Source of the DNA: JAXGYV01 sp040772045
GTDB taxonomy: Bacteria; Actinomycetota; Thermoleophilia; UBA2241
Length of the DNA stretch: 64,000 nt
Direction: 5' to 3'
NCBI GenBank assembly: GCA_040772045.1
Contig: JAXGYV010000006.1
Coordinates: 49,021 to 113,020, forward strand
Position numbers and translations under genes: made by a program. The notes beneath the pieces are model-generated. The model did not search any database. It was not told the origin of the DNA and was given only the letters and a program-made list of their open reading frames with translations. Shown piece after piece: positions 56,103 through 63,341 of the stretch (its first letter is position 1; each line of letters begins with the position of its first letter).

Positions 56103-56708
56103 ATGGCAGGTCCATCTCCACAGGCGGTGCAGGCGGCTAGGCGTGTGTTTGAGCGCCATGACGGCGTCATGCGCACGTCGGACGCTCTCGCTGCGGGTAT
56201 CCATCGCCGCACTCTCTACTGGATGCGCGACACGGGCCAGCTGGAGTGCCTCAGTCGCGGCGTCTATCACCTCGCGTCCCACGAGCTGCCGGCGAGGCCG
56301 GATGTCGCGGCGGTGATGCGCCGGGCTCCCAGGGCCGTGCTCTGCCTCATCAGCGCTCTCGATCTGCACGAGATCGGCACGCAGATTCCCGCGGAGGTGC
56401 AGATAGCTCTACCGCGAGACGTGCGACCGCCGCGCATCGGCTACCCACGGGTGCGGGCTTTTCACATGAGCAGCCAGTCACTCGCCGCCGGCGTCGAGGA
56501 GTGGAGCGAAGCGGGCGTCAGCCTGAGAGTCTTCAGCGTGGCCGTAAGACCGCTGCTGATTGCTTCGGCCACCGCACCAGCGTCGGGCAGGACGGCTCGA
56601 GGCTCTGCAGGAGGCCATCCGAGAGCGGCGCGCTCATGGAAATCATGGACTACGCGAGGATCGATCGCGTCCAGAACGTCATTCGCCCATACCGAGGCGC
56701 TTCTGTGA
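56103..56708 (+). pseudogene. AbiEi-type antitoxin/repressor of module 1, 3' part damaged by indels
   Basis: ATG 56103. Residues 1-145 are clean: winged helix (VFERHDGVMRTSDALAAG, LYWMRDTGQLECLSRGVYH), then AAVMRRAPRAVLCLISALDL and ALPRDVRPPR, typical of AbiEi antitoxins of type IV toxin-antitoxin systems. After VFSVA (about 56,550) the expected KTxADCFRHR continuation is found only by shifting frames (TAADCFGHRTSVGQD, LEALQEAIRERRA, MEIMDYARIDRVQNVIRPY). Several small indels between 56,550 and 56,720 also scramble the start of the toxin gene. The DNA-binding half could still be made. Confidence 0.75.
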
Positions 56709-56792
56709 ACGAAGACACCGCCCCGTCGCCGACCTGCGTAACGGGCGGATGAGCTCGGCCTCGACTTCCAGCAGGCTGTCCAGTACTACGCG

Positions 56793-57614
56793 ATGGAACG
56801 CTTCTTGTTCCGGCTCTCGCAGTCGGCTTATGCGGAGCGCTTCATCGTCAAGGGCGCGGTGATGCTGCGCGTCTGGGATGCGGCAATCGCGCGACCGACG
56901 CGCGACATCGATGTTCTGGGGCGGATCGAGAACTCACCCGCGGCCGTCCACGCGGCAGTGCTCGAGTGTCTGAACGCTGACGTGCCGGATGACGGTCTGC
57001 GGTTCTCGGACCACGTCGATGTCGTACGGGCGATGGTCGATGACCGCTATCCGGGGCTGCGCGTGAGAATGCGTGGCCACTTGGCGGGTGCCCGCTTCGC
57101 GCTGCGTCTCGACATCGGCATCGGCGACGCTGTCGTGCCGGAGCCGGGCTGGGTCGACTACCCGCCCCTGCTCGACCAGCCGGCGCCGCACATCCTCGCC
57201 TATGACCCAGCAACTGCGGTCGCAGAGAAGCTCGAATCCATTGTTGCCCTGGGCCTCATCGACAGCCGCATGAAGGACTTCTACGACCTCTGGATGCTAG
57301 CAGGCACGCTGGCGTTCGACGGCCAGACGCTCGCCGCCGCCTTCGGTGCCACGTTCCGTGCACGCGGCACCGAGTTGCCAAGCGGAACCCCTGTGGCGCT
57401 GACGGCGGCATTCTCGGGGCGGGCCGGCACGGCCGCGATGTGGCAGGCCTACCGCGCACGCCTCGGTGCGTCCGGCGTCGAGGCGCCAGACGATCTCGCC
57501 GACGTACTCGCCATGATCGCCGCGTTCGCCATGCCGCCGGCCCGCGCAGCGGCCGAGGACGCACCCTTCCTGCAGGCATGGCGACCCGGCGAGGGCTGGC
57601 ACCCGAACGCCTGA
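56793..57614 (+). CDS. AbiEii-type nucleotidyltransferase toxin of module 1 (N-terminus displaced)
   Basis: 273 aa from ATG 56793. The nucleotidyltransferase core is complete: KGAVMLRVWDAAIARPTRDI, followed by DVLG, with the metal-binding Asp pair, then RLDIGIGDAV, AEKLESIVALGLIDSRMKDF and YDLWML. AbiEii toxins transfer nucleotides, inhibiting growth until antitoxin is present. About 15-30 N-terminal residues (LGLDFQQAVQYYA and before) lie upstream in frame, but a TAA cuts them off from a start; the indel patch at the end of the antitoxin gene is the likely cause. With the antitoxin gene damaged too, the state of this module is uncertain. Confidence 0.82.
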   Translation: MERFLFRLSQSAYAERFIVKGAVMLRVWDAAIARPTRDIDVLGRIENSPAAVHAAVLECLNADVPDDGLRFSDHVDVVRAMVDDRYPGLRVRMRGHLAGARFALRLDIGIGDAVVPEPGWVDYPPLLDQPAPHILAYDPATAVAEKLESIVALGLIDSRMKDFYDLWMLAGTLAFDGQTLAAAFGATFRARGTELPSGTPVALTAAFSGRAGTAAMWQAYRARLGASGVEAPDDLADVLAMIAAFAMPPARAAAEDAPFLQAWRPGEGWHPNA

Positions 57615-57627
57615 CCTCGTCGTCCGG

Positions 57628-57685
57628 ATGCACCGCCTCTACGGCGCCGGCTACGTCACCGTCACGCCTGACCACCGCTTCCGCC
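57628..57685 (+). pseudogene. HNH endonuclease fragment (C-terminal strand)
   Basis: Translates to MHRLYGAGYVTVTPDHRFR, nearly the same as HRLYDTGYVTVTPD of the broken HNH gene at about 55,755-55,796. It directly follows the AbiEii stop, without the other parts of the gene. It is a displaced partial copy. Confidence 0.7.
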
Positions 57686-57686
57686 T

Positions 57687-58037
57687 ATGACGGGCTACGC
57701 GAAGTCGTGGCAGGACTTCCGGGAAGCCGTCGGAGACGACGCTGATCTTCGCGTCGCGGAACACCGCGATGCGCTGTTCACATGGTTGAACAGTTGGGGC
57801 TGCAGGATCACCGTGAAGGGCGAAGCGCAGGTCAAGGACTACCTTGCCGAATGGTACGAACAGAATGGTGATCGCCTCGTGGACAGGAGTACCGGTCTCG
57901 CTGAGGCGTCAGACGGCGATCTTCGCGACGTTGCCGACCTATTCGATAGCCTAATCGCCGACATGCAGTGTTCCGCTTCCACGAGAAGCCTCCGTTTCGG
58001 CCCGACTGCCGTCTCCAAGACCGCATGCAGGCGGTGA
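57687..58037 (+). CDS. Conserved hypothetical protein, probably C-terminally truncated
   Basis: 116 aa from ATG 57687. SWQDFREAVGDDADLRVAEH, then RDALFTWLNSWGCRI, YLAEWYEQNGDRL and DLFDSLIADM look like genuine coding sequence. I recall similar WLNSWGCRI-type actinobacterial hypothetical proteins that are longer, so this one is probably cut. The last 25 residues are unconvincing, and another frame (57968-58081) takes over with protein-like sequence. It is embedded between HNH fragments. Confidence 0.5.
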   Translation: MTGYAKSWQDFREAVGDDADLRVAEHRDALFTWLNSWGCRITVKGEAQVKDYLAEWYEQNGDRLVDRSTGLAEASDGDLRDVADLFDSLIADMQCSASTRSLRFGPTAVSKTACRR

Positions 58038-58081
58038 TGACGGTGGAGGAGTTCCTCGTGGGCCTGCGCGGGCCGGGGTGA
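57968..58081 (+). pseudogene. C-terminal fragment of an unidentified protein
   Basis: The frame reads VFRFHEKPPFRPDCRLQD, then AVMTVEEFLVGLRGPG and TGA 58079-58081, which looks like a real protein end without its start. It begins where the 57687 frame deteriorates, so it is either the displaced end of that gene or a separate remnant joined by deletion. Confidence 0.4.
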
Positions 58082-58103
58082 TATCGGCGGTGCGCGACGT
58101 CAC

Positions 58104-58180
58104 GAGCACTCGCTGCCCGGGCTCGAGGCCGCGCACGTACGCCCGTACGCGGACGGCGACGCGCACGCCGTGCCCAACGG
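58104..58180 (+). pseudogene. HNH endonuclease core fragment (second copy)
   Basis: EHSLPGLEAAHVRPYADGDA, then HAVPNG, matches the HNH core at 55654-55730 over the same 77 nt, with about eight base differences by eye and no gap. It is cut off at both sides. It lies after the C-terminal fragment at 57628, so the pieces are in the wrong order for one gene. Confidence 0.75.
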
Positions 58181-58579
58181 GGCTTCTCCAAGCGCGCGGT
58201 CTACTGCGCCACCAAGGCCTACTCCCTCCTGACGGATGAGCTGCGAGATCGTGTATCGGCCCGTGTGTTCGACCTGATCGTGCACACCGATAACCGTGCC
58301 AAGATGACAGGGCTGGAGCTTGGGTGCGCGCTTCGTAGACGAGCTGCGGACCGCCGGGTATACTCATCACGAATTGCGGTGCACCCTCGAGGGGGCCACC
58401 TGAGATGGCCGGAGGCTTCCGGCCGTTTCCTTTTCTCGGGCGGTTCGCCAGCCATGCGCTCGGATGAAGCAGAAGGCCAACCGAACGACGCAGCACTCTG
58501 ATCTGCCCGGATCCACGGCGCTCCGTTGCCGGGCCCAGGTCGTGAAGGCGCCGCCTCCGAACTCGCCGGGCTGGTCCTG
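58181..58579. other. Degenerate stretch with unidentified coding debris and a terminator
   Basis: A frame opening right after the HNH fragment reads FSKRAVYCATKAYSLL, then ELRDRVSARVFDLIVHTDNR up to about 58,320. This is convincing protein sequence of unknown origin with no start. The rest holds the terminator hairpin at 58407-58435 and nothing else I can support. Confidence 0.45.
58407..58435 (+). terminator. Rho-independent terminator
   Basis: GGCCGGA (58407-58413) and TCCGGCC (58418-58424) pair around GGCT, followed by the T-rich GTTTCCTTTTC. It is the best intrinsic terminator in the window and would end plus-strand transcripts of the debris region before the second AbiE module. Confidence 0.7.
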
Positions 58580-58909
58580 TCAGCGTGTCCAGACCGAGGT
58601 CGAGGCGCTGGGCTGACTCCACTCGACATGCTGCGTTGAACACTCGGCAACGGCCGGGGCGCCGCGGGTCTCGAGCCGGAGAGCCGGTCGCGAGCCAGTC
58701 GCGAGAGCTGGCTTCTCGCCGAGGCAACGCAGGCCCAGGCGCATCGTCTCCGAGAGCGTGCGGCCGCTGGCCTCGGACAACGCCACCAGAAGCTCCATCT
58801 CATCAGGCTTCAGGCGAACCGAGACGACCCCACCAGCCTTGGCGCCGCGACTGACGCCGACGACCTCGTAGTCGCTCTCGTTGTCTGTGCTGGTTCTCTT
58901 GTTGGTCAT
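58580..58909 (-). CDS. Ribbon-helix-helix (CopG/Arc-like) protein, orphan antitoxin candidate
   Basis: 109 aa, ATG 58909 behind AAGGAG. The DNA-binding unit is VVSVRLKPDEMELLVALSEA, then SGRTLSETMRLGLRCLG (about 28-65): one strand and two helices. The polar N-terminus is unremarkable, and the last 40 residues look like a GC-driven tail, so the natural end may be near 65-70. No toxin gene lies next to it on the minus strand. It may be the survivor of a lost type II toxin-antitoxin pair or a small regulator of the island. Confidence 0.7.
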   Translation of the reverse strand: MTNKRTSTDNESDYEVVGVSRGAKAGGVVSVRLKPDEMELLVALSEASGRTLSETMRLGLRCLGEKPALATGSRPALRLETRGAPAVAECSTQHVEWSQPSASTSVWTR

Positions 58910-59098
58910 GACTTACTCCTTTGCGCCACCGGGCGCGTTGCGCCTGAGCACAGCTTGCTGCGCAGCCGTGGCGTCGAAGGCGGTCACGGGTCGCCACATG
59001 TCGGCAGTGCTGGTCCTCGCAAGCGCGACCGCAGCACGCGTCCCCCGTGAGCGCGACCGATCATCAGAAGCTGTGCGCTTCGCCTAAGCGAACACAGA

Positions 59099-59147
59099 GT
59101 TACAAATCATCTTCACTTATTGACAAAAGCAGATGATTTGTAACAAT
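59099..59147 (+). promoter_or_regulatory. 14-bp inverted-repeat operator with embedded promoter, AbiE module 2
   Basis: Arms 59099-59112 and 59131-59144 are exact 14-bp inverted repeats (GTTACAAATCATCT). TTGACA (59120-59125) lies in the 18-bp loop. AACAAT (59142-59147) overlaps the right arm as a -10 at 16-bp spacing, ending 6 nt before ATG 59154. AbiEi antitoxins are known to bind inverted repeats in their own promoter, so this is the likely autoregulatory site. Confidence 0.75.
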
Positions 59148-59153
59148 ACGATC

Positions 59154-59756
59154 ATGACACGCTCGTCTGCAGACCAAGTCCTTGCGTTCATCCGTGCGCA
59201 TGGCGCCGTGCGACCTCTCGACCTTGAGGCTGCCGGGTTCGGCCGCATGTGGCTGACCAGACTTGAGCGCAGTGGCCACATCGAGCGGGTACGCCGTGGG
59301 ATCTATGTCGCTGTCGATGCAGAGTGGACTGAACGTCACGCTTTCGTGGAGGTAGCCAAGCAGGCGCCGCGAGGGGTCATCTGTCTGCTTTCGGCACTGA
59401 GCTTCCACGAGCTGACGACGCAGCTTCCGTTCGAGGTCTGGCTGGCGCTGGATCGCGCAGCCTGGGCGCCCAAGGCACTATCGGTTCAGACGCGAATCAT
59501 GCGCTTCTCGGGCAACGCCTTCACGACCGGCATCCAAGAGCATGCCATCGAGGGTGTGTCTGTGCGCATCTACGGTCCGGCGAAGACCGTTGTCGACTGC
59601 TTCAGGTATCGCAACAAAATCGGCCTCGATGTCGCGCTCGAGGCACTGCGCGACTGCCATCGCAGGCAGCTCGCCACGCTCGATGAGCTGTGGGAGTACG
59701 CGAAGCTCCTGCGCGTCGCTGCGGTGATGCGTCCCTATTTGGAATCGCTCGTGTGA
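59154..59756 (+). CDS. AbiEi-type antitoxin/autorepressor of module 2
   Basis: 200 aa from ATG 59154; an in-frame ATG at 59133 lies within the operator arm and is less likely. The N-terminal winged helix (VLAFIRAHGAVRPLDLEAAG, LERSGHIERVRRGIYVAVD) leads into the antitoxin domain (VAKQAPRGVICLLSALSFHE, AKTVVDCFRYRNKIGLDVAL, VAAVMRPYLESLV). It should repress its own operon and oppose the AbiEii enzyme without binding it, as in type IV systems. There is no ribosome binding site and the -10 is 6 nt away, so a leaderless mRNA is likely. The stop overlaps the toxin start by GTGA. Confidence 0.9.
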   Translation: MTRSSADQVLAFIRAHGAVRPLDLEAAGFGRMWLTRLERSGHIERVRRGIYVAVDAEWTERHAFVEVAKQAPRGVICLLSALSFHELTTQLPFEVWLALDRAAWAPKALSVQTRIMRFSGNAFTTGIQEHAIEGVSVRIYGPAKTVVDCFRYRNKIGLDVALEALRDCHRRQLATLDELWEYAKLLRVAAVMRPYLESLV

Positions 59757-60676
59757 CTAGGCCGCCGACCGATGTCGGCGCCTCGGCGTTCAATCGTTTG
59801 AAGGCCTTGGCGCGTGCTCCCGGGTACGACTTCAATCTGACCCTGACTCGCTATGGCTGCGAGCGTCTCCTCTACCGATTGTCTCAATCTCAGCATCGCG
59901 ATGCCTTCATGCTCAAGGGCGCGACCCTCTTCATGGTGTGGGAGGAGGAGCCCCATCGCCCGACGCGTGATATCGACCTGCTCGGGTTTGGCGAAGACTC
60001 GGCAGAACGTCTGCGTGGGGTGTTCACGGATGTGTGCCGCCAAGGTGTCGAGGATGACGGCGTCGTATTCGACTCGGGCAGCATTGGCATCACCGACATC
60101 CGCGAGGGTCAGACCTATCAAGGGAAGCGGCTCACCATCCGGGGCAGAATCGGGACGGCAAGACTACAGGTGCAGGTCGATGTCGGCTTCGGCGATGCGG
60201 TGGTCAGCGACGGCGGCGAGGTCGTGCTGCCTCCGCTGCTCGACTTCCCGGCGCCGCGGCTGCGAGCCTATCCGGCCGAGGCCGTCGTCGCGGAGAAGCT
60301 CCACGCGATGGTGCAGCACGGCGTGTTCAACAGCAGGATGAAAGACATCTATGATGTACAGGCTCTCTCCGCTCGACTGGAGTTCGACGGCACGAGGCTA
60401 TGCGAAGCGATGCGAGCTACCTTCGAGCGGAGAGGGACGCAAATCGAGGTCGCGCTGCCGGCGGCGCTCACACCGGCGTTGGCCGTGGATGAGGTGATGA
60501 GCCAGCGATGGGCCGCCTTCCTCCGTCGCATCCGGCTTTCGGAGATCGAGCTGACCGTGGCCGTTCACAAGGCCAGGAGCTTTTTGCTGGAGCCCTGGAC
60601 GGCGGTCGCCCAGCATGCCGAATTCCATCGCCGCTGGCCGCCCGGCGGCCCTTGGGAGTCGCCGGGCGAGTCGTGA
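59753..60676 (+). CDS. AbiEii-type nucleotidyltransferase toxin of module 2
   Basis: 307 aa from GTG 59753, translationally coupled to the antitoxin. The nucleotidyltransferase motif KGATLFMVWEEEPHRPTRDI, followed by DLLG, has Asp73 and Asp75 as metal ligands, with further family motifs VQVDVGFGDAVV, AEKLHAMVQHGVFNSRMKDI and YDVQAL. Length and all parts agree with DUF1814/AbiEii toxins, which block growth on phage infection by modifying RNA with nucleotides. Compared with module 1 this copy is complete. It ends about 150 bp before the Lon-family gene, marking the right end of the island. Confidence 0.92.
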   Translation: MTRPPTDVGASAFNRLKALARAPGYDFNLTLTRYGCERLLYRLSQSQHRDAFMLKGATLFMVWEEEPHRPTRDIDLLGFGEDSAERLRGVFTDVCRQGVEDDGVVFDSGSIGITDIREGQTYQGKRLTIRGRIGTARLQVQVDVGFGDAVVSDGGEVVLPPLLDFPAPRLRAYPAEAVVAEKLHAMVQHGVFNSRMKDIYDVQALSARLEFDGTRLCEAMRATFERRGTQIEVALPAALTPALAVDEVMSQRWAAFLRRIRLSEIELTVAVHKARSFLLEPWTAVAQHAEFHRRWPPGGPWESPGES

Positions 60677-60824
60677 ACGTTTCGTTTGCCAACCTGGCGC
60701 TCGACTGCGGGGCGGAACGGCTGTTCCGCCGCCCGGGTCGGCAGCCGTTACGGGCGGCATAGAATAGTCCTGTCCGGCGACCCTTGTCCCGTCATACGGG
60801 CAGTGCTCGAGGAAAGGACCTCAT

Positions 60825-63341
60825 GTGACTTCTGTCCAGCCCCTGCCGCCTGAGGCGCTCTACACCCGCTGCACGCTCGCCCACGTCGACTTCACCACCA
60901 CCGCCGACTTGGACACCGACATCGAGTTCGTCGGCCAGGAGCGGCCCATCGCCGCCATCGAGCTGGGCGTGGGCATCGATTACCAGGGCTACAACATCTT
61001 CGCCCTGGGGCCCAGCGGCACCGGCAAGTACACGCTGATCCAGCGTCTCGTGGAGCAGCGCGCCGCCGCCGAGCCGCGGCCCGACGACTGGTGCTACGTC
61101 AACAACTTCGAACAGCCCTCCACGCCGTGTGCGCTGCGTCTGCCGGCAGGCATGGGCAAGGAGCTGCAGCGCGACATGCAGCGGCTGGTGGAGGAGCTGC
61201 GTGGCGGCCTCTCCTCCGCCTTCGAGAGCGAGGAGTACGCCACCCGGCGGCGCGTGCTGGAGGAGGAGTTCCAGGAGCGCCAAAAGGAGAGCCTCAACGA
61301 GCTGCAGGAGCGGGCGCAGGCCAAGGGCATCGCCCTGGTACGCACGCCCACCGGGTTCTCGTTCGCCCCCATGAAGGACGGCGGCATCATGCCGCCGGAG
61401 GAGTTCCAGAAGCTCTCCGAGGAGGAGCAGAAGCGCATCGAGGGCGAGGTGGAGGCGCTGCAGGAGCAGCTCCAGAAGGTGCTGCTGCAGGTGCCGCGCT
61501 GGAAGCGCGAGTTCGCGAAACGGCTGCGCACGTTGAACGACGAGGTCACCGGCGTGGTCGTCGAGGATATCCTCGACGACCTGCTCGCCAAGTACAAGGA
61601 CCTGCCGGACGTCGTGGCGTACCTCAAGGCGGTGCGGCGGAGCGTGGGCGAGCACCTCACCGACTTCCTCGAGGCGGGCGAGGAGAAGCCCGAGGAGGGC
61701 GCGGCGGCCGGCCTGCCCGTGCCCGACGCGCTCAAGCGCACGTCGGCGCTGCGCCGCTACCAGGTGAACGTCCTGGTCGACTCCAGCGGCGCCAGCGGCG
61801 CGCCCGTCATCTACGAGAGTAACCCGTCCTACTTGAACCTAGTGGGCCGCGTGGAGCAGATGTCCATGCTGGGTGCCCTGGTCACCGACTTCACGCTGAT
61901 CAAGCCGGGGATACTGCACCGCGCCAATGGCGGCTACCTGATCATGGATGCGGTGAAGGTCCTCACCAATCCCTACGCTTGGGAGGGGCTCAAGCGCGCG
62001 CTCCAGTTCCGCCAGATCCGTCTCGAGTCGCCGCTGCAGATGCTCAGCCTCACCAGCACCGTGTCGCTGGAGCCGCAGCCGATTCCGCTCGACGTCAAGG
62101 TGATCCTCCTCGGCGACCGCGAGCTGTACTACCTGCTCGCGCAAGCCGACCCGGAGTTCAACGAGCTGTTCAAGATCGCGGCCGACTTCGACGACGCGTT
62201 TGTGCGCGACGAAGACACCACGCGGCAGTACGCGCGGCTCATCGCGGCCATGGCCCATCACGAGGGCCTGCTGCCGTTCGATCGCTCCGCGGTCTGCCGC
62301 GTGATCGAGCACGCGGTGCGCCTCACGGGCGACTCGGAGCGCGTCACGGCCCGCATGCGTACCATCGTCGACCTGCTGCAGGAAGCCGACCACCGGGCGC
62401 GGCAGACGGGCGCCGATCTGGTCGTCGACGGGCACGTGCAGGAGGCGATCGACGCTCAGATCTATCGCGCCGATCGTATGCGTGCCCGGATGCAGGAAGA
62501 GACGCTGCGCGAGACGCTGCTGATCGACACTCAGGGCGAGAAGGTCGGGCAGATCAACGGGCTCTCGGTGCTCTCGCTGGGCACCTACAGTTTCGGCCGG
62601 CCCAGTCGCATCACGGCCTCCGTCCACTTGGGCAAAGACGAAGTGGTGAACATCGAGCGCGAGGTCGAGCTGAGCGGGCCGCTGCACTCCAAGGGGGTGC
62701 TCATCCTCTCCGGCTTTCTCCGCGGCCGCTACGCCCAGGAGCAGCCGCTGTCGTTGGGCGCTAGCCTGGTCTTCGAGCAGTCTTACGGCGGTGTAGACGG
62801 GGATAGCGCCTCGTCCGCCGAGCTGTACGCGCTGCTCTCGGCCATCGCCAAGGTGCCGATCGCCCAGCGCTTCGCCGTGACCGGCTCGGTCAACCAGCGT
62901 GGCGAAGTGCAGGCTATCGGCGGCGCCAACGAGAAGATCGAGGGCTTCTTCGACCTCTGCCAAGCTCGCGGGCTCACCGGCGACCAGGGGGTGCTGATCC
63001 CCAAGGCCAACGTGAAGCACCTCATGCTGCGGCAGGACGTGGTGGAGGCGGTGGCCGCCGGACGGTTCGCCATCTATCCCATCGGTGCCATCGACGAGGG
63101 GATCGAGGTGCTCACGGGCGTGTCGGCAGGGGAGCCCGACGCCGAGGGCCGGTACCCGGAGGGTACGGTGAACCGCATGGTCGCCGATCGGCTGGCGGAG
63201 ATGGCGGAGAAGAGCAGCGCCAAGCAGGAGGAGACCAAGCCGCGGCGGCCGGTGCGGAAAAAGTCGGCCGCGAGCGGAGGCAAGGCGAGCGCTCGCGGCC
63301 GTGTGCGTGGCGCGAGGGTCGGCGACGGGCGGCGGGCATGA
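60825..63341 (+). CDS. Lon-family ATP-dependent protease (COG1067, LonB/LonC-like)
   Basis: 838 aa from GTG 60825. Walker A LGPSGTGKYT (61-70) is followed by a long coiled-coil insertion (about 110-265) inside the AAA+ domain, then GGYLIMDAVKVL (Walker B region) and the sensor and lid parts. The S16 protease domain has catalytic Ser661 in DGDSASSAEL and Lys704 in GANEKIEGFF, 43 residues apart as in Lon. It lacks the N-terminal substrate domain of bacterial LonA. The last 45 residues are a basic tail (RRPVRKKSAASGGKASAR) that could contact nucleic acid. The product degrades damaged or regulatory proteins. Its stop overlaps the next gene. Confidence 0.93.
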   Translation: MTSVQPLPPEALYTRCTLAHVDFTTTADLDTDIEFVGQERPIAAIELGVGIDYQGYNIFALGPSGTGKYTLIQRLVEQRAAAEPRPDDWCYVNNFEQPSTPCALRLPAGMGKELQRDMQRLVEELRGGLSSAFESEEYATRRRVLEEEFQERQKESLNELQERAQAKGIALVRTPTGFSFAPMKDGGIMPPEEFQKLSEEEQKRIEGEVEALQEQLQKVLLQVPRWKREFAKRLRTLNDEVTGVVVEDILDDLLAKYKDLPDVVAYLKAVRRSVGEHLTDFLEAGEEKPEEGAAAGLPVPDALKRTSALRRYQVNVLVDSSGASGAPVIYESNPSYLNLVGRVEQMSMLGALVTDFTLIKPGILHRANGGYLIMDAVKVLTNPYAWEGLKRALQFRQIRLESPLQMLSLTSTVSLEPQPIPLDVKVILLGDRELYYLLAQADPEFNELFKIAADFDDAFVRDEDTTRQYARLIAAMAHHEGLLPFDRSAVCRVIEHAVRLTGDSERVTARMRTIVDLLQEADHRARQTGADLVVDGHVQEAIDAQIYRADRMRARMQEETLRETLLIDTQGEKVGQINGLSVLSLGTYSFGRPSRITASVHLGKDEVVNIEREVELSGPLHSKGVLILSGFLRGRYAQEQPLSLGASLVFEQSYGGVDGDSASSAELYALLSAIAKVPIAQRFAVTGSVNQRGEVQAIGGANEKIEGFFDLCQARGLTGDQGVLIPKANVKHLMLRQDVVEAVAAGRFAIYPIGAIDEGIEVLTGVSAGEPDAEGRYPEGTVNRMVADRLAEMAEKSSAKQEETKPRRPVRKKSAASGGKASARGRVRGARVGDGRRA

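Noticed and set aside
47322..60676. Prophage or integrative element
   Set aside because: No integrase, transposase, structural phage gene or attachment repeats are visible; the content is defence genes only.
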